Assembly: GCA_013112585.1 (NCBI GenBank)
Contig: JABFGH010000006.1
Coordinates: forward strand, 1-64,000
Length of the DNA: 64,000 nucleotides
From: Ignavibacteriota bacterium
GTDB taxonomy: Bacteria; Bacteroidota; Ignavibacteria; Ignavibacteriales; Melioribacteraceae
Direction: 5' to 3'
Both the position numbers and the translations under genes were made by a program. The notes beneath the pieces are model-generated. The model ran no database searches. It saw only the letters and a program-made list of their open reading frames with translations, and had not been told where the DNA came from. This document shows positions 35,043-43,116 of this stretch, in pieces. Position 1 is the first letter of the stretch, and the number at the start of each line of letters is the position of its first letter.

Positions 35043-35599
35043 ACCTCTGTCTTCGTCATCGAGACACCTTAGAAATTATTTTTAGTAGGGCAGTGATAAA
35101 GGAAAACAAACACTTCTGCTGTTAATAAAGCATTAAAGAAAAAACTGCAAACGGTAAATTAGTTCATTCTTAGTGTGCTTTGAGTATTTCTGCTTAGCGG
35201 TCTTAGCGTGAAAGGCTTTTTCACGCAGAGGACGCAGAGATAAAAAACGCAAAGACCGCAGAGAGAAGATTGTATTAACCCCAACATAACCGGCACACCC
35301 ATTTCTAACTCACCTGTTTTCTTCAACTGGGCACAGAAATTAAAAGCTTACTAGTTGCTTTCTAATTGCTTAGTGAGCCGTTTTCAGAATATGATGAAAA
35401 CACGATAAACTGTGCAGTAGGTGTCCGGATATCTGCTGTTGAGTAAAATAGCAGCTTATAGAACAATGTTGATTAGATTTTAATAAAACTAAACATAACG
35501 TTTGCTTAACTTTTCAAATTTCCTTCTACTTATATTAAAATTATTATTATTTTTAATATATACTAAAGATGATTTGATTTTCGGAAAATAAAATTTACC
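35043..35599. other. intergenic region with dispersed repeat words
   Basis: No gene is supportable. About 35176-35264 holds GCGGTCTTAGCGTGAAAGGC and ACGCAGAGGACGCAGAG words, the same family as 22840-22893 and 51995-52210. Nothing else was recognised. Confidence 0.5.
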
Positions 35600-35690
35600 G
35601 TCATTGCGAGGAATGTTTTTTATGACGAAGCAATCTGCTGAAAAGAGCGGCAAATTAACAGATTGCTTCGAAAAAATCTCTCGCAATGAC
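35600..35690. repeat. GTCATTGCGA palindromic repeat, copy 2
   Basis: 91 bases with perfect ends GTCATTGCGA and TCGCAATGAC and inner arms GAAGCAATCTG / CAGATTGCTTC. It is a REP-like copy of 28504-28591 with a different central loop. Confidence 0.85.
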
Positions 35691-35765
35691 ATCCATATTC
35701 TGAATATAATTACGAAAACCACTTTGTGTTCGGTATAACACGTTTAATTTATAGAAGGATATTCT

Positions 35766-35828
35766 ATGAAATATTTTATACTTGCCTTACTACTCACAAG
35801 TTCAATTAGTGCACAACATGAAAAATAA
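35766..35828 (+). CDS. 20-residue signal-peptide-only ORF (remnant or leader)
   Basis: ATG 35766 has AGAAGG seven bases upstream. The product MKYFILALLLTSSISAQHEK reads as a complete Sec signal peptide with an SA|Q cleavage site, then stops. The next gene starts inside it at 35818 in another frame. It is either the 5' end of a lost secreted protein or an overlapping leader that helps translate the lipoprotein. Confidence 0.5.
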   Translation: MKYFILALLLTSSISAQHEK

Positions 35829-36972
35829 AAATATGCAGCGAATATTTATTTTGTACTTATTATCAATACTCACCTTAAACTGTACTGAAAATGATGAAGG
35901 TCAAAAAGAAGGGGCACCGCTAATAGGCAGAGAAAATGAAAAAATAATTGTAAGTTTTGGCAAGAGCAAAAAGGAATTACATTTTGCATTTAATAAAATT
36001 GATGTAGAACAGCAGGATAGGATTTGGAAAAATATAAAACTGGATTCAAAATTTAAAATTGGCGGAATTGAGAGTGAAATTTTTCTATATCCCTCGCGAA
36101 TAAGAGTTGATAACAGTGATAATTTTTACGTGTTGGATAACATGGATTGTTCAGTAAGTAAATTTGATAAAAAAGGAAATTTCATTATCAAGTATGGTAA
36201 AAAAGGCAGGGGTCCGGGTGAATTTCAAAATCCTTTTGATTTCGATGTTTTGGGGGACGGAACTGTTGCAATGTGCAGCCCTAATGATTATAAGTTTGTG
36301 GTGTTTAAAGAAGATGAAATTTTTGAATTTAAAGGTGAGTTTAGTTTTATGAAAATATGCTTCGTATCTCCAAATGAAGTAGCCTACTTTCAAATGATGG
36401 ACCCTGTTTATAGTTCTCCATTTGGTAAAGCAAATTATAAAACCGATAAAGCTGTGGAATACGATAATATATTCCAACAAGAAAGTTTTAGCGGGGAAGA
36501 TTTTGGGATGCTTCCCTTTTTGATAGGTGATATACATAGTTATAATTTAAATAGACTCGTTTACATATCTTCAATTATGGGCTATGTGATTCTATTTAAA
36601 GAAAACGGAAAAATTGACAAAGTATTTAAATTAATTGATGAAGTAAATGACTCCGGCATCTCAAAAAGCGAAGAAAGAATAAAATCAAAAGAATTGCAGT
36701 TAGTTAGATTTCCCAAATTAGAGGAATACTTATTTTTATCTTCAAATATTTATGGGGATAAATTGTACTTACTTAATAATCAGGTTCAAAAGGATCAGGG
36801 CGAATTTGTTATTGATATTTATTCATTGAATGAAGGCAGCTATGAATGTTCCGTTACACTGAAAGGTATTGGTGATATTAAATCAGTCTATTTTACTGAT
36901 AATAATTTATTTGTTGTAAAAGAAACTACTGAGGTTGAAGTCTTTAATTATGCATTGCTTGAAGAAAGCTGA
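35818..36972 (+). CDS. six-bladed beta-propeller lipoprotein A
   Basis: 384 residues from ATG 35818. Lipobox LTLNC (Cys21 region) after a hydrophobic helix. The propeller is of the NHL/6-bladed type common in Bacteroidota: DNFYVLDNMDCSVSKFDKKGNFIIKYGKKGRGPGEF is the typical blade, with GRGPGEFQNP as its hallmark. It is probably surface- or periplasm-anchored. The sequence is nearly the same as the gene at 41281-42435; only the first 30 residues and scattered positions differ, so the two come from a recent duplication. The function of this family is unknown; members often lie beside small exported peptide genes. Confidence 0.85.
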   Translation: MKNKNMQRIFILYLLSILTLNCTENDEGQKEGAPLIGRENEKIIVSFGKSKKELHFAFNKIDVEQQDRIWKNIKLDSKFKIGGIESEIFLYPSRIRVDNSDNFYVLDNMDCSVSKFDKKGNFIIKYGKKGRGPGEFQNPFDFDVLGDGTVAMCSPNDYKFVVFKEDEIFEFKGEFSFMKICFVSPNEVAYFQMMDPVYSSPFGKANYKTDKAVEYDNIFQQESFSGEDFGMLPFLIGDIHSYNLNRLVYISSIMGYVILFKENGKIDKVFKLIDEVNDSGISKSEERIKSKELQLVRFPKLEEYLFLSSNIYGDKLYLLNNQVQKDQGEFVIDIYSLNEGSYECSVTLKGIGDIKSVYFTDNNLFVVKETTEVEVFNYALLEES

Positions 36973-36974
36973 TT

Positions 36975-37037
36975 ATGAAAAATGTTTTTGAGTATATTTT
37001 TAAGCAGATACTTTTTTTAATTAGGAGAAAAAAGTGA
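36975..37037 (+). pseudogene. 20-codon remnant at the position of the thioredoxin-like gene
   Basis: ATG AAA AAT follows the propeller A stop with the same GATTATGAAAAA context that begins the 42438 gene after propeller D. The frame ends after MKNVFEYIFKQILFLIRRKK. It may be the stub of a deleted copy of the CxxC gene. Similarity is limited to the first bases, so the call is tentative. Confidence 0.3.
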
Positions 37038-38110
37038 GTAAATATACTTTTATGTTTTTAACCTTTTTACTTTTAGGCTGTAAAGATGAAATAAATATTG
37101 ATAGTTATCAATCAGTATTAAAAGAGAATATTGAATTGATAAAAATCGATAGTATATTGATTAAGGATAGTACAAATTTTAATGTCGGCTCAATTAAAGA
37201 TGGGGTAATTTGGCAGGATAAATTATTAATCGCTGATAATATTAATAACTGCATATGGGTATTTGAAGGTAATAAGTTAATAAAAAAAATTGGAAGAAAA
37301 GGAAGAGGACCGGAGGAGTTTGCTTCTGGTCCTTATATTGTGAATGATAAAAGGAATATTTATCTACCTGATTATTCCGGTAAAAAAATAGAAATTTATA
37401 ATGATAAGTTTGCTCATGCTAAAACAGTTATGTTTCCTAAAAATGTAATTATTCAACCCGGAGATTGGATTTGCGTTGGAGACAAGTTTGTACTTTGGGG
37501 TGTAAAACCTAGCGGGGGTAATAAAATTAGCGAAATGGAAAGCACACTTATTCTTTCAAAAGATTTTGAGTTTGTAGATAATATTATTCCCTGGCCTGAT
37601 TACTTAAAATCCCGTTCAACGCATGCAGTTTATACAAGAAATTTAAAACTGTCAATTGGAATAGGTGAATCCTTTTTTTTAATGCAGGGTACGCAATTTA
37701 ATGACATTATGCATCTAAATAATAAAAATAAAATTATTAAAAAATTCGGACGGTACCCTAAATATTATAAAACCCCTCCTGATGTTCCACTGCAGAGTGT
37801 TATGAAATCATTACAAGCAACTGCCGCATACGTCGCGCAAATAACTAAAATTTATAAACTAGATTATGATACGAAAGATAACTACCTGCTCTGTAATTAT
37901 GTCAATTATTATGAGGAAGCAAATTTTTTACGCACTGCTCTGCTTGGCGATCATTATCTACAAATTTATAATAATGAGTATGATGTAATATTTGATGAAC
38001 CTATCGAAGGAAATTTATTATCTGTTCATCAAGGTAAAATATATATATTAGTTTCGGATGAACCGGATAATGTATTGATTAAGATTTTTAAAATTGAAAA
38101 TATAAAATGA
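37034..38110 (+). CDS. six-bladed beta-propeller lipoprotein B
   Basis: 358 residues starting with GTG, after AGGAGAAAAAA. Short lipoprotein signal with LLLGC (Cys16). Propeller blades are recognisable from IGRKGRGPEEF and LLIADNINNCIWVFEGNKL. It is more diverged from A and D than they are from each other. Likely in one transcript with propeller A. Ligand unknown. Confidence 0.8.
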   Translation: MSKYTFMFLTFLLLGCKDEINIDSYQSVLKENIELIKIDSILIKDSTNFNVGSIKDGVIWQDKLLIADNINNCIWVFEGNKLIKKIGRKGRGPEEFASGPYIVNDKRNIYLPDYSGKKIEIYNDKFAHAKTVMFPKNVIIQPGDWICVGDKFVLWGVKPSGGNKISEMESTLILSKDFEFVDNIIPWPDYLKSRSTHAVYTRNLKLSIGIGESFFLMQGTQFNDIMHLNNKNKIIKKFGRYPKYYKTPPDVPLQSVMKSLQATAAYVAQITKIYKLDYDTKDNYLLCNYVNYYEEANFLRTALLGDHYLQIYNNEYDVIFDEPIEGNLLSVHQGKIYILVSDEPDNVLIKIFKIENIK

Positions 38111-38180
38111 AAATAGAATGAATTAGACCGAATGAGATAATAATTATAAGAAGTAAAAATTAAGCTAAAAAGGAAAAGCC

Positions 38181-38212
38181 AAAAAAAACTTGACTGTCAA
38201 TTTTTTTTTTTT
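38181..38212 (+). terminator. weak hairpin with T-run after propeller B
   Basis: AAAAAAAA-CTTGACTGTCAA-TTTTTTTTTTTT: TTGA/TCAA with a 3-base loop, extended by A-T pairs. The stem is short, so termination is plausible but unproven. Confidence 0.4.
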
Positions 38213-38248
38213 ACAATATTTATTCCAGGAAATAGTGGGTGTGACTAA

Positions 38249-38707
38249 GTGAATACTTTAGTAAAAAAAAATAAAGTTTTAACAGCCGAAAAAACAAAAA
38301 TACTCCTCTCCGGAATTGTTTACTACTCCCTTGCCTTAATACTCCTCTTTACAGGCATAACAAAAATAATAGATCCATTACCGCTAATAAGTACATTAAA
38401 GTTATTACCCATAATAAATGAACAGGCTGCGATATTTACTGCAACTTTATTACCGGTTATTGAAATTGGTCTTGCGATACTAATGCTGCTGAAAATAAAA
38501 ACAAAGGTAATATTAACTGCTGTAACAGTTTTATTTGGTGCTTTTTTTCTGTTTAGTATCTATGGTACATTAGCGGGTATTGATAATGACTGCGGATGTT
38601 TTGGAGATATTATTAAAAGTGAATTTGGAGTAGGGATGATAGTTAGGAATGCTGTTTTCCTTTTTTGTTCTATAATTTTATTGCGAAATGAATTAAATAA
38701 TAATTAG
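38249..38707 (+). CDS. MauE/DoxX-like redox-associated membrane protein
   Basis: 152 residues, GTG start. Four hydrophobic helices (about 20-40, 62-80, 88-108, 125-145). The loop GTLAGIDNDCGCFGD carries the CGCFG motif that marks MauE-type proteins, which in methylotrophs help form disulfides and interact with thioredoxin-like partners. In this locus it may serve the four-cysteine peptide at 40608 with the CxxC protein at 42438. That role is inference. It is followed after 19 bases by the O-antigen-ligase-like gene. Confidence 0.82.
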   Translation: MNTLVKKNKVLTAEKTKILLSGIVYYSLALILLFTGITKIIDPLPLISTLKLLPIINEQAAIFTATLLPVIEIGLAILMLLKIKTKVILTAVTVLFGAFFLFSIYGTLAGIDNDCGCFGDIIKSEFGVGMIVRNAVFLFCSIILLRNELNNN

Positions 38708-38726
38708 GAAGCTAAAGCTTCTAGTT

Positions 38727-40553
38727 ATGTTAAAATACAATAAAATAATAATAAGCATTTGTTTAATACTTCTATTGGGCACTGCTTTTGTTACGTCAAA
38801 CAAACTGATTAGTAATGAGGCTGCAAGAACATTTTACGTAGAATTTGTATCGGTTATTACTATAATTTTTATTTCAATAAATTTTATTGCTAGGAAAAAA
38901 CCCTTTCTACTTAAGCTTAATATATTGGATATATTAATTTTAGGATACGTTGCATATAGTATTATCAGGTTGTTCTTTACCCCTTATGTACCGATTATAA
39001 ATGACCGAATAATAGTTCTCGTTTTCCTGACGTTATTTTATTTTTGTATAAAGTTTGTATCTTTAAAACCAAACCTAAAAAGCATCACACCTATTTCAAT
39101 ATTAATTATTAGCTTTTTTATTATTGGAACACTGCAAGCAATTATAGGAATATTTCAGGCGCATAATTTATTTGGCTTTTACTCACATTATTTCTTAACA
39201 ACAGGAACATTTGGTAATCCATCTTACTATTCGGGATTTTTAACTCCAATATTTCCTTTAGCATTTGGGTTATATATTTTTACAGAACCAAAATCTTTAA
39301 ATGAAAAGATTATTAAATACACCAGCCTAATCTGCTTCCTTTCTATATTGTTTGCACTACCGCTTACTAAAATTAGGGGCGATTGGGTTGCTATTCTTAT
39401 AGCAACGGTATTTATATTATTTTATAAATATAATCTCAAAAAGTATTTTCATTCCTTTACTAAAAAGTTCGTCTTGGTTATTGTCTCATTCATATTAGTT
39501 CTTTCACTGTTTTACGGTCTTTATAATATTCGTCCGGACTCAGCATTTGGAAGACTATTGATTTGGAAAGTTTCTTCAGAAATGGTTAAGGAAAACCCGG
39601 TATTTGGTATCGGTTTCGGCAGATACTCTCAAGTTTATAATAATTATCAAGCAAATTACTTTGCAGAAAAAGAGAGGACAGAGTATGAAAAGTATGTTGC
39701 GGACAACGTAAGACATGCGCATAATGAATATATACAGCATTTTGCTGAACTGGGAATTGTCGGTTTATTACTTTTAATAGCAATTATTTACACATCAATT
39801 TTTAAAAGTAAAATTATTATAAATAAAAATTATTCCCCTTCGGTACAATCCGGTTTTCTAATACCTCTAAAAGCAGCGGCTATTGCAATATCAATCTCTG
39901 CCTTTTTCGCGTTTCCTTTTCAAATAATTTCGAATCAAATTAATTTTATTTTACTGCTTGGTATTATAAGTGCTCTGGGATTTAAACATAATATTACCAC
40001 ATCCTCAATAAATGTACGTGCTGCAAAAATTATTGGAGCTTTAGGGCTCATCATTACTAGTTGGTTTACAGTTGAATTATATGAAAAATTTGAAGCAAAT
40101 AAAAAGTGGGGCATCGCGTATTATTTCTCTTCTATTAGGATATACGAAAACGCAATTGAAAATTATGAAAGTATTTATTCTGTACTTCAGCACGATCCTG
40201 AATATCTCTTGAATTATGGCGGAACATTATCATTGGCGGGTAGAAATACTGAAGCAATAGATATATTAGAGAAGTGTAAAAAAAAATCTTCAGCATCTAA
40301 CTTATATATTTTACTTGCAAACAGTTATAAAGAATTGAAAAATTTCAAACTCGCTGAAATAAACTATTTACATGCCTCCACAATTTTGCCAAGCAGACTA
40401 TACCCAAAATATTTATTAGCTAAATTGTATAAAGTGAGTAATGATGAAGTAAAATTTAGTAGAATAGCTTTCGATATAATAAACTCAGATGCTAAATTTC
40501 ACTCTATTGCTGAAAAGCAAATTAAAAATGAAATTAAATCTTTATTGAAATAA
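38727..40553 (+). CDS. O-antigen ligase (Wzy_C) family membrane protein with C-terminal TPRs
   Basis: 608 residues with about ten TM helices. The region GFGRYSQVYNNYQANYF ... RHAHNEYIQHFAELGIVGLLLL (about 295-350) is the Wzy_C/WaaL/PglL periplasmic loop with its conserved histidine. The last 170 residues are TPR-like (YENAIENYESIYSVLQHDPEYLLNYGGTL; FKLAEINYLHASTI). Members ligate O-antigen to lipid A or glycans to proteins. With no polysaccharide synthesis genes around, a protein or peptide acceptor is worth considering. Its last codons are part of the 40484-41185 duplication. Confidence 0.82.
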   Translation: MLKYNKIIISICLILLLGTAFVTSNKLISNEAARTFYVEFVSVITIIFISINFIARKKPFLLKLNILDILILGYVAYSIIRLFFTPYVPIINDRIIVLVFLTLFYFCIKFVSLKPNLKSITPISILIISFFIIGTLQAIIGIFQAHNLFGFYSHYFLTTGTFGNPSYYSGFLTPIFPLAFGLYIFTEPKSLNEKIIKYTSLICFLSILFALPLTKIRGDWVAILIATVFILFYKYNLKKYFHSFTKKFVLVIVSFILVLSLFYGLYNIRPDSAFGRLLIWKVSSEMVKENPVFGIGFGRYSQVYNNYQANYFAEKERTEYEKYVADNVRHAHNEYIQHFAELGIVGLLLLIAIIYTSIFKSKIIINKNYSPSVQSGFLIPLKAAAIAISISAFFAFPFQIISNQINFILLLGIISALGFKHNITTSSINVRAAKIIGALGLIITSWFTVELYEKFEANKKWGIAYYFSSIRIYENAIENYESIYSVLQHDPEYLLNYGGTLSLAGRNTEAIDILEKCKKKSSASNLYILLANSYKELKNFKLAEINYLHASTILPSRLYPKYLLAKLYKVSNDEVKFSRIAFDIINSDAKFHSIAEKQIKNEIKSLLK

Positions 40554-40607
40554 TTAAAACCCTGCAGGGTAATTTACTATATAAAATCTAAATTATCGAG
40601 GTATATG

Positions 40608-40880
40608 ATGGCACTAAAAACAAGGAAAAGAATAAAAAATCTTGGGAAATTTATAGGAATTGCTTTATTTGCAATTCTGACTTTTACAAATATTAAAGTA
40701 GGACTAATGGATAATCCTCAGCTTAATAAAGGTGATATTTCATTGTTAGGACTTAAAGTAACACTATTTGAAGGTACTTATGCAACTCAATACTTGTGCG
40801 ATGACATTTGCACAAGTGTACCTGATGTTATTTGCACTTATCTTGTCGAAACTGGATTTTGCTTTGGATATTGGAAATAA
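40608..40880 (+). CDS. small exported peptide with four C-terminal cysteines (NVEALA-like)
   Basis: 90 residues from ATG 40608, seven bases after GAGG (ATG 40605 is too close). A basic N-terminus KTRKRIKNLGKF is followed by a hydrophobic stretch IGIALFAILTF, then DNPQLNKGDISLLGLKVTLFEGTYA, which resembles the DISLANVEALA leader motif of Bacteroidota NVEALA peptides. The rest has four cysteines (YLCDDIC...DVIC...GFC) suited to two disulfides and ends in FGYWK. It is flanked by MauE-like and CxxC genes. No function is known. A degenerate copy follows at 40981-41181. The NVEALA assignment is by eye and uncertain. Confidence 0.65.
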   Translation: MALKTRKRIKNLGKFIGIALFAILTFTNIKVGLMDNPQLNKGDISLLGLKVTLFEGTYATQYLCDDICTSVPDVICTYLVETGFCFGYWK

Positions 40881-40881
40881 T

Positions 40882-41185
40882 AGGCTCAGCCGCTAAATTT
40901 CATTCTATTGCTGAAAAGTAATTAAAAATGAAACTAGATCTTAATTAAATAATTCAAACCCTGCAGGGAATTTTAATTTAAATAATCTTAGAAAATTCAT
41001 TGGAATAACTTGGTGTGTAATTCAAATTAATAAAAATATCAATGTTAAATTAAAGGATTACCACAGCTTAAAAAGGTAATATTTTATAAGAACTTTATGT
41101 TGATTATTTAAGGTTCCTTCTGTTATGAAGTATTTGTGTGATGATAAACGCACTTTTGAATCAGACGACATTTGCACGTAGTTAG
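40882..41185 (+). pseudogene. decayed tandem copy of the O-ligase end and peptide gene
   Basis: Positions 40892-40970 repeat 40491-40570 (the O-antigen-ligase 3' end and the CCCTGCAGGG palindrome). 40981-41181 parallel the peptide gene with many changes and indels; AATCTTAGAAAATTCATTGG, GGATTACCACAGCTTAA and GACGACATTTGCAC align with their counterparts. There are multiple stops, so it is not translated. The unit spacing is about 400 bases. Confidence 0.75.
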
Positions 41186-41280
41186 TTTGAAATAAATATT
41201 ACTGGAAATTTTGTTAATAATTATTTGATTCGATAATGATAGAATCAAATATAAGATACTTTTAAAAAAAGGTGAACAAA

Positions 41281-42435
41281 ATGAAATATAACAATATGCT
41301 GCTATATTTTTTTGTATATGTATTTTCTATTCTTACTTTTAGCTGTTCTGAAAATAGTAAACGTCAAAAGGAAGGCTCGCCGATAATAGGCAGAGAAAAT
41401 GAAAAAATAACTGTAAGTTTTGGCAAGAGCAAAAAGGAATTACAATTTGCATTTAATAAAATTGATGTAGAACAGCAGGATAGGATTTGGAAAAATATAA
41501 AACTGGATTCAAAATTTAAAGTTGGCGGAATAGAGAGTGAAATTTTTCTATATCCCTCGCGAATAAGAGTTGATTACAGCGATAATTTTTACGTGTTGGA
41601 TAACATGGATTGTTCAGTGAGTAAATTTGATAAAAAAGGAAATTTCATTATTAAGTATGGTAAAAAAGGTAGGGGACCGGGTGAATTTCAAAATCCTTTT
41701 GATTTTGATGTCTTTGGGGACGGAACTGTTGCAATGTGCAGCCCGAATGACTATAAGTTCGTAGTGTTTAAAGAGGATGAAATTTTTGAATTTATAGGTG
41801 AGTTTAGTTTTATGAGAATATGCTTTGTTTCTCCAAATGAAGTAGCGTACTTTCAAATGATGGACCCTATTTATAGTTCTCCATTTGGTAAAGCAAATTA
41901 TAAAACCGATAAAGCTGTGGAATACGATAATATATTTCAACAAGAAAGATTTAGCGGGGAAGATTTTGGAATGCTTCCCTTTTTGATAGGTGATATACAT
42001 AGTTATAATTCAAATACACTCGTTTACATATCTTCAATTATGGGCTATGTGATTCTATTTAAAGAAAACGGAAAAATTGACAAAGTATTTAAATTAATTG
42101 ACGAAGTAAATGACTCCGGCATCTCAAAAAGAGAAGAAAGAATAAAATCAAAAGATTTGCAGTTAATTAGATTTCCCAGATTAGATGAATATTTATTTTT
42201 GTCTTCAAATATTTATGGGGATAAATTGTACTTACTTAATAATCAAGTTCAAAGGGATCAAAGTGAATTTGTCATTGATATTTATTCATTGAATAAAGGC
42301 AGCTATGAATGTTCGATTATGCTGAAAGGAATTGATGATATTAAATCAGTCTATTTTACAGATAATAATTTATTTGTTGTAAAAGAAACTACTGAGGTTG
42401 AAGTTTTTAATTATGTAATTCCTGAAGAAAGTTGA
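41281..42435 (+). CDS. six-bladed beta-propeller lipoprotein D (duplicate of A)
   Basis: 384 residues from ATG 41281, spaced six bases from AAAGGTG; GTG 41272 lies within that site. The lipoprotein signal ends TFSC. From residue 30 on it follows propeller A position by position, with GRGPGEFQNPFDFDVFGDGT and SPNDYKFVVFKEDEIFEF shared. The first 30 residues are not related, so the N-terminal region was replaced or has diverged fast. It overlaps the next gene's leader and is probably co-translated with it. Confidence 0.85.
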   Translation: MKYNNMLLYFFVYVFSILTFSCSENSKRQKEGSPIIGRENEKITVSFGKSKKELQFAFNKIDVEQQDRIWKNIKLDSKFKVGGIESEIFLYPSRIRVDYSDNFYVLDNMDCSVSKFDKKGNFIIKYGKKGRGPGEFQNPFDFDVFGDGTVAMCSPNDYKFVVFKEDEIFEFIGEFSFMRICFVSPNEVAYFQMMDPIYSSPFGKANYKTDKAVEYDNIFQQERFSGEDFGMLPFLIGDIHSYNSNTLVYISSIMGYVILFKENGKIDKVFKLIDEVNDSGISKREERIKSKDLQLIRFPRLDEYLFLSSNIYGDKLYLLNNQVQRDQSEFVIDIYSLNKGSYECSIMLKGIDDIKSVYFTDNNLFVVKETTEVEVFNYVIPEES

Positions 42436-42437
42436 TT

Positions 42438-43037
42438 ATGAAAAAACTTTACAAATTTGGATTTTGGATATTGTTATTAGTTATTGCCTCATTATTTAAT
42501 TTATGGCGTATTTCAATTACTAGTTGTGAGAATAGGCAGCGTAATTTGGAAGAATTAAACAATAAAAGAATTTTATCAATTTTAAATACTAATACAATCT
42601 TGGATAGAAGGCTTGATCCAATTAGAGGAAAAAATATTGTTACGGATGAAATTTCCGAAATACAATTCAGGGATAAAACCATTGCAATTTTATTATCCGA
42701 TTTTGAATGTAACCTTTGTCAGGAAAAGGAACTTAAAAGATTGTATAAATTAAAAGAAAATATCAAAAGAAGAGGAATAAAAATAATTGGAATTACAACG
42801 AGGGATAAAAAAAATATTACAGCCAGGCAAATAAAAATTACTAAGATTGAATTTCCAATATATTGGGTAGATGATAATTATTTTTTTGAACAGCTTTCAT
42901 CAAGCTCTTCATACCCACAAGTAATCTATATAGTCAACAGTATTGTTGTTTCCGCATTTATTCCTATTCCAAAAGACGATAGATTTTCGGAAATGTTTTA
43001 TTCTGATTTACTAAAAAAGCTTGAATATATTAATTGA
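42438..43037 (+). CDS. membrane-anchored thioredoxin-like protein with CxxC
   Basis: 199 residues from ATG 42438, three bases after the propeller D stop. N-terminal membrane anchor FWILLLVIASLFNLW. The extracytoplasmic part has IAILLSDFECNLCQEKELKRL with the CxxC pair, followed by GIKIIGITTRD and IEFPIYWVDDNYFF, an AhpC/TlpA-type fold. The cis-proline is represented by SSYPQVIYIV. It probably reduces or isomerises disulfides outside the cytoplasm. The gene arrangement with MauE-like and peptide genes suggests a shared task. Last gene of the locus. Confidence 0.8.
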   Translation: MKKLYKFGFWILLLVIASLFNLWRISITSCENRQRNLEELNNKRILSILNTNTILDRRLDPIRGKNIVTDEISEIQFRDKTIAILLSDFECNLCQEKELKRLYKLKENIKRRGIKIIGITTRDKKNITARQIKITKIEFPIYWVDDNYFFEQLSSSSSYPQVIYIVNSIVVSAFIPIPKDDRFSEMFYSDLLKKLEYIN

Positions 43038-43116
43038 TTTTTAATTCTACTTTTGGATTGGAAAACAATTAATTAATTATTAAATAGTTTGTTAATCTTA
43101 ACATTTCGTATTTAAT

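Noticed and set aside
36151-36537. Minus-strand 128-codon frame, also present at 41614-42000
   Set aside because: Both lie inside the duplicated propeller genes; their similarity only reflects that duplication, and the propeller frame is clearly the coding one.
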